In this document: one piece after another, positions 51,001 to 63,384 of the stretch
How the letters are laid out: each line of letters opens with the position of its first letter
Numbering within the stretch: the stretch's first letter is position 1
Source: Henckelia pumila
Lineage: Eukaryota; Streptophyta; Magnoliopsida; Lamiales; Gesneriaceae
DNA: 64,000 nt
NCBI RefSeq assembly: GCF_033568475.1
Contig: NC_133123.1
Span: 154,767,753-154,831,752 of the forward strand
Direction of reading: 5' to 3'
The notes under the pieces: model-generated
The model's database searches: none
What the model was told of the DNA's origin: nothing
Seen by the model: the letters and a program-made list of their open reading frames with translations, nothing else
Made by a program: the position numbers and the translations under genes

Positions 51001-53239
51001 CCTTGAATACGTTCAAAAAATATGAGTGATTCTGTTTGGATTTTAGCTGGCGATGATCTTATAATAAGTTTTCCAAGAGAACATGCTTTACATTGAAACT
51101 TATTATTCTGAAATATCTTATGGTCTTTCAATGGATGACCATGTGTATTTTCAATAATTATTCGCATCATTATTGAACCAAGATGTCCCAATCGATCATG
51201 CCAATTGGTTGATATTGAAGAATTATTAACCACCATATTTGATTCGATTGACCTTATATGTGTATAATGCAATCCAGTAGGAAGCATTGATAATTTTTCA
51301 ACCACATATTTCTTTCCTGATTTATATGTGGTAAGACACATATATTTCTGATTTCCATCAGTTATCGTCTCAGTATCATACCCATGAGAATATATGTCAT
51401 TAAAACTCAACAAATTTCTTTTTGATTCTGGTGAATATAAAGCATCATTTATAAAAAATTTTGTACCATTAGGTAACAAAAATTGTGCTTTTCCACAACC
51501 TTCAATCAAGTCTACAGGACATGATATTGTATTCACCATTATTTTTGTTGGTTTTAATTCCAAAAAATATCTTTTATCTCTGTGAATAGTGTGCGTTGTA
51601 CCACTATCGGATATGCAAACTTTCATGAGATTATTTTCTTGTTTAGCTTTGCTCATACCGTTTTCCATTTTGAGCTTCAAAAGAAAATATGCAATAAAAA
51701 AAATTAATGACATTATATGAAAAATATAACATGTTTCATAATACAAAAATACATGAAAAATACAGTATGTTACATTCTATTCCCACCAATATATTAATCA
51801 ATGTCTTCCAAATCATTTAAAAAATCAGCAACATTGAAATGAGTTGAACCACTTGAATGGTTACTGTTTTCAACAAAATTGGTCTTTTTTTCTTTTCCTT
51901 TTGTCGATTCTTTATATAGCTTACATAGGTACTCAGAGGTTCGAAAAATATGTGACCAATGTCCTGGAGTGCCACATCTATAACAAACACTCTCAGATCT
52001 TTTTGAGTGATTTTCATTTTCACTCGTGTTTCTATGCTGTCTTTTTTGTGGGTGGTTCGTGACGTTCTTTTGAGATGTGTTATTAAAATAACTATCTCGA
52101 TTATTTTCATATCCACGGCCGCGATCATTTTTACGTTCACGTCCACGCCCACGTCCTCGACCTCTTACACGACCAAAATTTTGTCTATGCCTTTGATTTT
52201 GGCTTTCATTTTTAATTACGATATTTGCTTCTGAAAATGCCGTTGATCCAGTGGGTCGAGATTGATGATTTCTTACTAACAATTCGTTGTTCTTTTTCGC
52301 CACAAGAAGACATGCGATTAGTTCAGAATATCTCGAAAATTCACGCGCACTCTATATTGTTGTTGTAGAGTTATATTTATTGCGTGGAATGTGGAAATTA
52401 TTTTTTTCAAGCATTTCCATTTCAGTAACAACATGCCCACAAAATTTCAATTGCGAGACTATTCGATACATCGCATAATTGTAATCACCGACTTTTTTAA
52501 AGTCTTGGAATCTCAACGTATTCCATTCATCACGGGCGGTCGGGAGTATAACTTCCTTTATATGCTCAAATCTTTCTTGAAGTCATTTCCATAAAATCAT
52601 TGGGTCTTTTTCTGTGAGATACTCACATTTCAATCCTTCATCAAGATGTCTACGTAAGAAAATCATAGACTTTACTTTTTTCTTGTGAGAATGATATATT
52701 ATTTTTTTTGATGGTATCACTTAGACCCAATGACTCAAGATGCATCTCTACATCGAGAGTCCATGACATATAATTCTTTCCAGTGATATCGAACACAACG
52801 AATATAATCTTTGCCAAATTTGACATGGTGGTACTAGAAAAATAACAATGCGTTTTATTACTTAATTTGCATTAATATGACAATACAAAATAATGGATAA
52901 ACGACGAGTACAAGCATGCTTAAAAATATATAAAGAGTGCGAGGTGGATAATCGTTGGTGAGTACAAGACTCGTGAGCATGATGATCATAATCGTTATAA
53001 AAAATAGCCTTAGAAATGCCATCGTCTTCATCTTTGAAAAAAACGAGGAAAAATTATTTTGAGAGAAAGAATGAATTTTGGTGTGATTGAAAATGAGTTT
53101 GAGTGATCATATTTATAGGGCAAAAACTAGCCGTTTATTACCGTTTGTGACCGTTGGGGGTAAGAAAAAAATTTGATTATGTGTTGAATAAAATTTTGTA
53201 ATAATCATGCGATGCATATAATGATAATCATAATTAATA

Positions 53240-53610
53240 ATTATGTATATCATATCACATTATTATAAGATCGGTGTCATAAACAATCTTTTATATAATA
53301 TTGTGAAATTATACAAATATAGTTAGTATAAAGTCAGGTATAGTATATCATATCATATTTTTATAAGATCGGTGTCATAGACAACCTTTTATATAATATT
53401 ATGAAATTATACAAATATAGTTAGTATAAAGTCAGGTATAGCATATCATATCACATTATTATAAGATCGGTGTCATAGACAGCCTTTTATATAATATTAT
53501 GAAATTATACAAATATAGTTAGTATATATACATAATAAATATATATCATATCACGTTATTATAAGGTCGGTGTCATAGACAGCCTTTTATATAATAATAT
53601 GAAATTATAT
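53240..53610. repeat. Four-copy tandem repeat in the leader of copia element 2
   Basis: A unit of about 97-100 bp containing ATCATATCACATTATTATAA, GATCGGTGTCATAGACA and TTTTATATAATATTATGAAA occurs four times, starting near 53250, 53347, 53445 and 53545. It lies between the 5' LTR and gag. Confidence 0.85.
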
Positions 53611-53745
53611 ATTAATATATACACAATAAAAATATATAAACAGTAAAAATGAATATTCTTACTTGTTAAATATTTTTGACCTCTTCTTGTATTTTGAAGC
53701 GTCGAAAATTATAAAAAATGTTCGAGCGATCGTGCTGATAACGTG

Positions 53746-53979
53746 TTGTGAAAAAGTAAAAATTCTAAAATTCAAATATATCAAACCAAACACTTATAGA
53801 TTTCTTCTATCTAAACTTGTGTTTATTTCAATTCAAATATTGAAATCTATTTATAGATTCTCAATTGAGAATTGTCCAAAAACAAATATGTCATCAATTA
53901 CATAATCAAAAAATAAAAGATCATCACATCACCATCACAAAATAATTTTAAACCTAATTTAAATATTTAATTCTCAATA
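53746..53979 (-). repeat. 5' LTR of copia element 2
   Basis: Direct repeat of 47800-48033; on the element strand it is followed by ACACGTTATCAGCACG. Confidence 0.88.
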
Positions 53980-55295
53980 TAATTTAAATTTTATAGTAAA
54001 ATTATATATTTTTAAATGGGTAATATATCATTAAACGATTTCTAAAGAATTAACCACGTTCAAAATAGTTCACTCTGCAAGCTCCAACAGACTTCGAACT
54101 CAAGAAGACGAAGAAAGAGATGAATCCCGTCTTTTTCACAGAGGAATTATCGGCCATTTTCTTACCCTGATTCTCGAGCAAGCGGTATCAGCTGGAAGCT
54201 GCTTAAAAATTTTATCAGAACCCAAAGGTCGCATCAAGATCAGTATTTTCTTGACTGTTTTTTTTTCCCTGAAAAGTTTGGTGATAATTCATGAATTTCC
54301 GCCGACTGAGGCATCAAGATCACGCCCCTCTAAGTTAGGATTCTTCAACTTGCAATTTTTTTGTTTACATATGCGCCGCCGGCCTTTGATTCTTATCAAC
54401 TGATTACATTGAATTTCAAGAAATGATTTTTAGCAGTGGGAATTTTTTTCTTTTTGGATATTGTTTGAAGCTTACTATGTCGTCTTGGTGTTTTTAGTAT
54501 TCCATTAACTGACTTTTTCAGTTTTATTAGTTGTATTATGACTCTTGCTTTAATTTTGAATCCCTTGACAAGTTTATGATTTTGTGAAAGAAAAAGTTTA
54601 CTCTGTTGTGGATATAAATAGATAATTGTTGAGTCCGATGATTGATTTTCTGCGAGATATCTGCTTTGAGTAGTCATCATATAGGATTGAGGAGAACCAA
54701 GCTAAGGTGAGCTAGATATTTGCTTTGAGTAGTTATATAAATAAATATGGACTTTTAAGGACCCCGTGATTGGGCCTCTCATTTGAAGGAAATCAATGAA
54801 TTGTCATACTTTAAAGCTGTATGTTTTTTGTTGGCCTGTGTTTTTACTTTTATGTTCAGACTACGTGAGGAGCCAGGCACAATGGGAAGATACAAGTAGG
54901 TGGATATATTTTCAAGTTTAGAAAGTGTATTATTCTGATTTAATTATGCTCAGTTATGTGTTTAAGTGCATTAAGATTTCAGTTGATATGTTTCTTTATG
55001 GATTGTGTATTAGCACTGTGCAGCTTGTTCACCAAGGCCGTGGGCCATTACTGCTTGATTCTTGGCCTTTTGGTGTCTTAAATCCTCTCTATTTTGTTTG
55101 CTTATCTCCTTATTCTCACTCTTTTGGAGAATATAGCATGTATGTGTTCAACTACGCTCTAATTTGGTGTTTTGTATACTGACTCAAAAGTATGATAGCA
55201 ATTTCTCTACCTTTACTTTCTGTAGTTTGATGTGAAATGCAGTTCACTTTTTCACGTCTTTGACTAGAAGAATCGTCCAAGTTTGAAGTTTTGAT
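53980..55295 (+). promoter_or_regulatory. Promoter and 5' leader of the TTM gene
   Basis: GC-richer leader-like sequence from about 54060 to 54235, a possible small leader exon at about 54860-54895 (after TTCAG, before GTAGGT), and an acceptor ATGCAG ending at 55242 followed by 53 bases before the ATG. The promoter upstream would be only about 80 bp before the copia LTR begins. Inferred, no transcript evidence. Confidence 0.4.
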
Positions 55296-58200
55296 ATGGT
55301 TCCGGAAGCTCTTCCGGGTGCTGAATCTCCTAGGAGGCGCTCGGGCCTGTTGAGAGATCAAGTGCAATTAGTTAAAAGTAAAGATTCTGATCGATTTGAG
55401 ATTGTTCCAATCCACGATCCTTTGTCATTTGAGAAGGGTTTTTTTGTAACTGTTCGTGCATGCCAGTTATTGGCTCAAAAGAATGAAGGGATGGTATTAG
55501 TGGGGGTGGCTGGTCCATCTGGAGCTGGAAAGACAGTGATGACCGAGAAGATCCTCAACTTTATGCCAAGCATTGCTATCATAAATATGGATAACTATAA
55601 TGATGCAAGCCGTATAATTGATGGAAACTTTGATGGTAATTCTTGTGAACAATTTTCTGATTGCTACTTTTTTTGTTTCTGGTTATCAATTTTATTTACA
55701 TCTCGGATGCGTGTTATCGTCTTATTGGTTTTATAGCATCATATCCTTGTTTATTTGTTGGTTTTTCCTTGATAAATCCAGTGCACGTGGGCTAACTTTT
55801 ATTGAAACGCTCTAATTCCTGTGTGTTGGGATTTAAGATATTTTTGTTGTATTTCTTTTAGTGTTTCAGAAGTCCTTGAAAATCAAATTTCTGAAAAATA
55901 AGTTGAAAGTTTGCAGTCCTAAAGATTCTCTCTCCTGCTTGATATATATGGAAAACTTCTTTATGACTAATCTCTCTTAATTTTTTTATTTAAAAAATTT
56001 ATATTGAATTTTTTACGACAATGGGTTCTGCAGATCTTTAATCCCTGCTATGTGTTTTAAATAGGTGGGTTGAAGCCAATGAACACTTGGTCAAGTGGCA
56101 TCACCTCTCCCCTCTCCCCTCTCCCAGATTTGGGAGAGGTCATGAGTTCTAAGCCCACAAATCCCCACCCCTTGGTCAAAAAAAGGTGGATTGCATGCAT
56201 GAACATAATTGTATTAGAAAAATAAGATATAAAGATATCATCGACCTAAAACAGCATCTCAAAATGCATAATCAAGCTGATTCAGCGGATTACGAGTTCT
56301 AGATTACAGTTTAATGCAGCAAACAAGATGCATAGAACTGATAAGTGCTGCAGCCTATAGCTATTGTATGAAGATTTGTAGCCACAGTCATAACCGTTAT
56401 CTTTAATTGAATATATTTCATGATTCATGAATATCCCGCCTTTGTTCTATAAATTTTGATAAACATAATGTTTTTCTCTTTTTGTCTTTGTAAACATTTT
56501 GTGGCTTTCGTTTTGTTATGGGTAGTTACTGGAACCTCTGAAGAACTAAATGATCAGCAATTTGCTGTAAAACTGATGGTGTCATTCTTGAGGCATTTTT
56601 TGTTATATTCAATTGTAAGTCATTTGCTTTAGTGACTGTGAATAAAAACCTTTATCCATGCTGTCTTTTATCCTAGTCATTCAGTTAGCTCTACAGTCCG
56701 AAACATTTTAGCGTTTTAAGAAGTTTTTGAAATTAAAAGTTTTAAAGAACTTGATGATTTGGGTTTCCTTACTGCACAAGTTACGTATCCTGTTTCAAAC
56801 TTTGATCAACCCTAACCCTCTTAAAACATAATTGTTTTCCTAATCCCGTTTTTAGGGAGATGATGGGTAGTGCTGGGCAAATATCAAACCATTTAAGCTG
56901 GAGTTCGAAAACAATCATCTTGCCTATTTTTTTCTTTTATCGTCGTTTTAGCTAAAAGTATATTTTGCTTTAACTTCATGGTTAGTATTTGTGGTAGCAC
57001 GGTTTAGGGATAAATCGGACAGAACTATGAACTTGGAGCATTTTTACTTTCTCTGTTCCTATCCTTTCTTTCCCAACCATTCTTTGAAAGTTCAAATTAT
57101 ACTTTTACTTGTCCTTATATAAAAAAATTGATTAAATATTCTTTGAGAACATGACTTGTTGAATGTGGTGGGATGTGGTAGCAGAATATTTGGTTGAGTG
57201 GATTATATTCTGATCATATATGAACAAAATTAGTTTGACAATTTCCATTCCCTCCTGTTTTTATGTTTAAACTATTTCTGGAAAAAATTGTGATCTTTAA
57301 TGATTGATTGATTATCATGCAGGATGGTTCTCAGAATAATTAATGCTTAATGTTTTCTGAACAGATCCGCGCTTAACAGACTATGACACTCTACTTGAGA
57401 ATATCCGTGATCTGAAGGCAGGAAAGCCTGTTCAAATTCCCATCTATGATTTTGTCTCTAGCTCTCGCATAGGCTACAGGTTCACCTGCAACTTTTAGGC
57501 TCATCGCTTGTTATTGCCATATCTGTTTCTTGTATTTATCTTTAATTTGAAACTTGTGTTTTTACCTTGTTGCCTAACTATTTACCTGTATTTTATCTTA
57601 ACTTCTAGTGGCTGGTTTCAACTCAGAATTTTTTTTTTAGTAACTTCTGCATCAAACAGGACCCTGGAAGTTCCCAGCTCCCGCGTTGTTATTATAGAAG
57701 GGATATATGCATTGAGTGAAAAATTAAGGCCTCTGCTAGACCTCCGTGTCTCTGTTACTGGTGGAGTGCACTTTGATCTTGTAAAACGTGTTCTGCGGGA
57801 TATCCAACGGGCTGGACAAGAACCTGAAGAGATAATTCACCAGATATCAGAAACAGTATTTCTCTTTCCTACAGAACTGTCTCCATGACATATGTAGCTC
57901 AATTACTATGCTAAATCTTTGTTTACTGGTGATGCACCACGGAAGTCTTATGTATCCTTTGCTGCAGGTATATCCCATGTACAAGGTTTATATTGAGCCA
58001 GATCTGCGAACAGCACATATAAAAATCATTAATAAATTTAATCCATTCTCTGGATTTCAGAATCCGATGTATATTTTAAAGGTGAGTCTTCGGTTTCTGG
58101 CTACCATGCAACTACATATTTTGCACGTATCTGTAATCAAGTTTGAGTTTGACTTTGGTCTTGTTATAGTCAACAAGGGCAGTTACAGTGGAACAAATTA

Positions 58201-60555
58201 AGGCTGTCTTTTCTGGAGATTATAAAGAAACTACTGAAGAAACTTATGATATATATCTTCTTCCACCTGGTGAAGACCCTGAGGCATGCCAGTCTTATTT
58301 GAGGATGAGGAACAGGGATGGCAAATACAATCTCATGTTTGAGGTTTGACTGTTTGAGACTAAAGGTTCCTACTTACATTTATCCTTGTTACAATCCTCC
58401 TGACATGCTATTTGATAACGTCGTAACTTTTAGGAATGGGTCACAGATAGCCCCTTCATTATATCACCACGAATTACATTTGAAGTTAGTGTGCGCCTTC
58501 TTGGTGGGCTGATGGCACTGGGTTATACAATAGCTTCTATCCTTAAAAGAAGAAGCCATGTTTTCTCCGATGATAAAATCTGTGTAAAAACTGATTGGCT
58601 AGAGCAACTAAATCGCAAGTATGTCCAGGTACGATATCAGTCTAATTGTTTTCTGTGTATTATCTTGTTTAATGTTATGGTGGTTGACTCCAGGATCAAT
58701 GCAAAGTTATTCCATTTCTGATGTTCTCCTTGCATGGAGTTTTTTTTATGAAATTTTGAATCAGGTCATGTGATCTAGCTGGAGTTGAGAGTAGGACGTA
58801 AGGTTATTGTAAATGGAAAATCGAGCCCAACATTTTCATTTTTATACTTTTAACGATAAAAGATGTCAAAAGTGTATTTGTTATTTTCTTTGTTTGAGGC
58901 TGTCTCCTCTATGATAATATTATGTTATCTCTTGGCTGTCATTCTTGCCTGAGCAGCCCTCTTTTTTTAATCACATGGATGATTTTGTGTACAGGTACAA
59001 GGAAGAGATCGGTTGTATGTGAAATATGTGGCCGAGGAGTTGGGTTTGGATGGCTCATTTATTCCACGCACTTACATAGAGCAAATTCAATTGGAAAAAC
59101 TTATAAATGACGTTATGGTTCGATCCCTTAGAAATTGTCGTGATTATTCATGTTTATTTCATTCATCAGAATCTTTAATCTCAATTCAAAATTCATAGGC
59201 ACTACCTGATGATTTGAAGACAAAGCTCAGTATAGATGATGATTTGGTTTCCAGTCCTAAAGAAGCTCTATCCCGAGCCTCTGCAGATAGGAGAGTAAAG
59301 TTCCTCAATCGGTATAGCTGCTTTTTGCCATTAGCCTCTGATAGGACGTAGAAAATTTTGACAGATGAAACTAGTTTTTACTTTCTTGTCTCGTACCCAA
59401 TTTGGTAATCATTTTCTCAGTTGTTCTTTCCATGTTTTTTTCATGTCCCTAATATTATGGTGCAGATTTCTTGAGGAGTTCAATATGTAATTTATTTTTG
59501 TCCTTGCTCGCAGTGGTATCCCACACTCATACTCTACGCAGCGTGATAAAAATCTACCAAAGCTAACAAAACTTGCTGTTAACAGTAGGAGGTATGATGG
59601 ACGAACCCCAGATTCACCAGCAGCCCTTGCCAATCAGGTGACCTCGCAGGCATATATTTCTGTTAACATTGTTCTTTAATGCTTTATGCGATTAGCTTTT
59701 TGTATCTTCTCGTTTTACATGTTAATGTTTTATTAGAAGGGAGAGTATGGTGATGATTAAAACAATATTTTATCATTACGATGAACACCTTGCTCTTCAA
59801 ACCACACTTTTCGTTGTTGACTTTTCTTGTACTTCTCAAGTATCTATTGTTGACTTTTCTTGTACTTCTCAAGTATCTATATATGATGGCATTTCTTGCT
59901 TATTAGCCTACCAATTTTCAGGGAATCGTCAGTCAGTTATCTGAACAAATTTCAACACTGAATGAGCGAATGGATGAGTTTACGTCTCGAATTGAAGAGC
60001 TGAATTCAAAATTTTCTGCAAGGAAAGTGTCTGCTAGTCAACCAAATTTGGTGATGCAGGCTGAAGCATGCAATGCCTCCGTACCCGCTTCTCTTTTCGT
60101 GTCTGGCGTAGGCAATGGCTCATTTAGTGGTTCCCTTCTACCCAATTCCTTATCGTCTTCGCAATTGGCGAAAGAGTCTCCTTTCACGGAAGAGGTGATT
60201 TTATTATCCCAAACCTCCTCATTCTAGATAAAAACCTCTGCTGAGATGGCAAAAACTCAAATGATCTTGGGATATTGTTTGTTGTTTCACTTGTTTGCAT
60301 CAGTTTTCTTAGACAACTTTTATCTGGGAACAGATTTTACTTATTGCTCGCGGACAGCGCCAAATCATGCATCAGATAGACAATCTTAGCAATCTCCTGC
60401 ATGAGTATTTCGGGGAAAGATCTCATCAAGGACGAACAAGTCAGCCCGGCGGTGTGACAGACGTGGGAGTATCCATCGGCGTTTCTGTACTTGTTTCTTT
60501 GGCAATGGGGGGCATCGGACTCCTGCTGCTCAGAACCGCGACATCTCAAAACTAG
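55296..60555 (+). CDS. Triphosphate tunnel metalloenzyme TTM1/TTM2-like (P-loop kinase-like plus CYTH domain)
   Basis: Eleven coding exons: 55296-55635, 57365-57479, 57660-57855, 57968-58081, 58170-58343, 58434-58628, 58995-59117, 59199-59311, 59514-59637, 59922-60194 and 60334-60555; 662 residues, the length usual for plant TTM1/2. A uridine-kinase-like P-loop domain comes first, with Walker A GPSGAGKT at residues 73-80 and INMDNYND after it. The CYTH domain follows (about residues 250-420, [40 protein letters not shown]). A coiled coil ([19 protein letters not shown]) and a C-terminal membrane segment ([20 protein letters not shown], about 635-655) with a short polar tail complete it, as in tail-anchored proteins; Arabidopsis TTM1/2 are pyrophosphatases at the mitochondrial outer membrane, acting in senescence and immunity. 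TTM1 versus TTM2 cannot be decided. Intron 1 (1.7 kb) carries a SINE-like sequence. Confidence 0.94.
56080..56195 (+). mobile_element. SINE-like sequence in TTM intron 1
   Basis: TTGGTCAAGTGGCATC (56087-56102) resembles the A box and GGTCATGAGTTCTAAGCCC (56138-56156) the B box of tRNA-derived SINEs, at suitable spacing. Between them is a CTCTCCC tandem. The 3' end and target duplication are not clear, so family and limits are open. Confidence 0.45.
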
Positions 60556-60983
60556 CGTGCATTTTCCGCCTAAACGATGTGATGAACTCGAAATATGCAC
60601 TCATAAAATGAAGTATAGCGTTGAGAGATGTGTAAATCACTCTAGTTTTATTTCTCTTGACTCAGCTTTTTGTAAGCAAATCCACTATATTGTGTAATAT
60701 CTGTATAGTCGTGGTATATTGTGCGGAATTGTGGTATGTTTGGGCTCGACTTTGATTTAAGTGATTTATATGAACTAGCAACCGATGTACATTTTATGCA
60801 TGTACGTAAATAATTTAATATCTAATTAAAATTATAATAAATATGAAATTTTAATATTGCAAATAATATGTCCATATTAAAAAAATATAATGAAATTGAT
60901 ATAATGAAATTGATTGGAATGAATCTTTAATTTTAGCAAGACATAAATAGTGGTTGGTTTTTGATAGTAGGAGTGAGAAATGT
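60556..60983. other. TTM 3' UTR and flank before the gypsy element
   Basis: AT-rich sequence after the TTM stop codon; likely 3' UTR in the first 150-200 bases. Contains a short duplication of ATAATGAAATTGAT near 60887-60912. No gene. Confidence 0.5.
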
Positions 60984-62306
60984 TGTAGTAGCCCGGAACC
61001 GAAATCAGTGATTAAGGAATTAATCATAATTACTTGGGAAGGGTTCGGAAGCTCCGAAGGCAGGATCGGAAGCTCCGAAGGTGAGTTCGAAAGCTCCGAA
61101 CAGGATCGGAAGCTCCGAAGGAGCGATCGGAAGCTTCGATCGAACTACGTCAGACATGACGTGTGGCAGGATCGGAACTTCCGATCACCTCTATCCGAAG
61201 TCAACCAGTGAGATTTTGACACGTGGCAGATAAGCGAGATCGGAAGCTCCGATGTCGGGATCGGACGTTCTGATCGAGGAACGGAGGTTCCGATCGTCGT
61301 CTATAAATAGGGGGTGCCGAGCTCACATTTGAGTGCACCAATTCCTCTCTTCTCTCTCTATTCCTTAGCCTTCTAACTCAGATCTAGGGAATTCTAGGCG
61401 TCCCGTGGAAAATCCGGAAGTGGCATAGCGATCCAGGCGTCGTAGCGGAGCTGTGCCCTAGTTTTGAGGCACTCGACATCAAAGGGCTAACGACGGACGA
61501 AGGTATAGCTTTTGCTTCCTATAAATATTTAGAGGTATGCAATAGCTTAGTTAAGGCTTTTAGAGCACTATAATGATAGTAGTGTCATTTGGCAGTGTAG
61601 AGTAGACTATAGGCGTTGACCTAGAGTTGGTAGAGCTTGCACTGATTTGAGGTACGAAAGTACTGTTCGAGATATCCTGACTGAGTATGCATGTATTATG
61701 TTACTGCATGGTTTATATGTCATTGATTTATGCTACATTCATTTGCATACTGAGCTATCTCCTTCGAGATGTCTGTAGTAGGGTTTTTCCCTATCCTGTT
61801 AGTGGTTAGACTTCCATCGATTTGGGTCCGGCATATCCACTGGTATTATGGTATGGGAGCCACCTCCTGAAGCGACGGCACAACGTGCTACATACCAGGG
61901 CCCGGTCTGTCTCTGTTATCTGATCCTTGACCTCGAATTTATAAGGAGTTCACTTTGCATGCATGTATACTCATACTCTCGTACTGAGCGTTTTATACTC
62001 ACGTCTCGTACTCTGTGTTTCTGGACACCCTATTCCATAGGACATGTTTGCGATTGGACGAGGCGGGTAGATCCAAGAGGGGCTAGGCAGTTGTTCGTCA
62101 GCTGGAGCTTCGCCTAGGTTTTATTCTATTGTTATTTGGATTAAAACAGCTGTTCGATATGGTTGTATATTATTTGGGTATTTACAGATTCCTTGCCTTG
62201 GGATTGTATAATGTTTATGGTTTCCGCAGTTTTATTCTGATATTCATTTAATTAAGTTAATTGCATGCCTAAGTTCTGTTTAGTAGGTGATCCATGGGTC
62301 ACTACA
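60984..62306 (+). repeat. 5' LTR of the gypsy element
   Basis: About 1323 bp from TGTAGTAGCC to GTCACTACA, directly followed by an initiator-Met primer-binding site. It has nine copies of a 17-bp palindrome at about 61023-61297, then TATA box CTATAAATAG at 61301-61310. Related to the inverted LTR at 13433-14893. Confidence 0.85.
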
Positions 62307-62310
62307 TTTA

Positions 62311-62322
62311 TGGTATCAGAGC
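62311..62322 (+). other. Primer-binding site (initiator-Met tRNA) of the gypsy element
   Basis: TGGTATCAGAGC, complementary to the 3' end of plant initiator methionine tRNA, four bases after the LTR. Confidence 0.9.
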
Positions 62323-62382
62323 ATGCAAAGTATTCTTGGGATTTAGATTCTACATAAGATAACCGTTAGGTTAATTTTGTAG

Positions 62383-63384
62383 ATGGCAGATCGTGACGAC
62401 CAGAGTTCTCATGGCAGTATTGGTGGGCGTTGGGGTGATGCCGACCGGGAGCCTCGTCGGGAACGCCGCCATTGTCATCGAGATGAGGACCGTTTCAATG
62501 TACGTCGATTCTTGCGGATGGGGCCTAAGCCCTTGGTTGGAGGTGAGTCTCCGGAGGATGTAGAGAACTGGTTAGACCGCATGGAGACGACTTTTCAGAC
62601 TTTCCAATGCACCGAGGAGCAGAAGATGGAGACCCTTGGTTATCTTCTGGATGGACGTGCGCGCAGGTGGTGGAGGTTTACTTCTGCACCTTTTGTTGCG
62701 GCGAGAGGAGTGGCCACCTGGGCCGAGTTCCGCACAGCTTTTCAGAAACTGTATTTTCCTCCTGCACTCCGTCAGTCGAAGGCAGGTGAGCTACTGAGTC
62801 TGCGACAGGGAGTCATGTCTATTGACGAGTATCAGCAGAAGTTCTTTGATCTGCTATCCTATTGCCCCGAGATTGCCGACAGCTCCGAGATAAAGTATAA
62901 TCTGTTCCTTCAGGGCCTTAACCTTGAGATCCACGAGCGTGTGGCGATCGGCGACGACATGTCCTACGAGGGTTTGGTGAGCCATTGTCACCAGGCAGAG
63001 GACAGCATTCGGCGAAACATGTCTTTCTCTCAGTCGAGACCTACGAGTTCTTTGGGTCCCCGTGCCCAATCTTTCAAGAAGTCCGGATCTACTTCTTCTT
63101 CCTCTGGCTCTGCTGGTGTTGTCCGTTTTGGTAAAAAGGACAAGTGTGATCACTGTGGGAAGAACCATCCATCCGACAAGTGCCGTAGAGCTTCTGAAGC
63201 TTGTTTCTGTTGTGGAGAGACTGGTCATATCCGGAGGGATTGTCCACTATCTGGGGGAGACGGTTCTGGTTCTGATTCTGGTTCAAGATCTGGTTCTCAG
63301 GCCACTGTTGTCGCAGGGACAGCCTGCTGGGAGTTCTCATTTGAGGCCACGAGCTTCTGGCCAGGTGTTTGCCCTGAGACATGA
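62383..63384 (+). CDS. Gag of the gypsy element
   Basis: Open frame of 333 codons beginning MADRDDQSSHGS. The central part is the retrotransposon gag domain (GGESPEDVENWLDRME, RARRWWRFTSAPF, FYFP-like FQKLYFPPALRQ, LLSLRQGVMSIDEY) and residues near 280 form a CCHC zinc knuckle, CFCCGETGHIRRDC. It is the capsid and nucleocapsid precursor of the element. Confidence 0.85.
   Translation: MADRDDQSSHGSIGGRWGDADREPRRERRHCHRDEDRFNVRRFLRMGPKPLVGGESPEDVENWLDRMETTFQTFQCTEEQKMETLGYLLDGRARRWWRFTSAPFVAARGVATWAEFRTAFQKLYFPPALRQSKAGELLSLRQGVMSIDEYQQKFFDLLSYCPEIADSSEIKYNLFLQGLNLEIHERVAIGDDMSYEGLVSHCHQAEDSIRRNMSFSQSRPTSSLGPRAQSFKKSGSTSSSSGSAGVVRFGKKDKCDHCGKNHPSDKCRRASEACFCCGETGHIRRDCPLSGGDGSGSDSGSRSGSQATVVAGTACWEFSFEATSFWPGVCPET

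Larger units (their letters stand above)
47800..53979 (-). mobile_element. Ty1/copia LTR retrotransposon (element 2), broken
   Basis: Minus-strand element about 6.2 kb long with LTRs at 47800-48033 and 53746-53979. A purine tract (AAGGGGGAG) adjoins the 3' LTR and CACGTTATCAGCACG, a primer-binding site form known in plant copia elements, adjoins the 5' LTR. Parts in element order: a leader with a 97-100-bp tandem repeat (about 53240-53600), gag with RG-rich stretch and zinc knuckle CYRCGTPGHWSH (about 51794-52800), protease and integrase (HDRLGHLGS, GDICGPI, DDSSRWS; about 50000-51700), reverse transcriptase (about 48900-49720) and RNase H (about 48500-48900). The coding region is split into about half a dozen open pieces, so it is dead. 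LTRs differ at about 15 of 233 positions by eye (6%), about 2-3 million years at 1.3e-8 per site per year. TAATTTA borders both ends, a possible target duplication in AT-rich DNA. Confidence 0.9.

Noticed and set aside
54121-54200. Upstream ATG in the TTM leader
   Set aside because: The frame closes soon and lacks TTM similarity; at most an upstream ORF.
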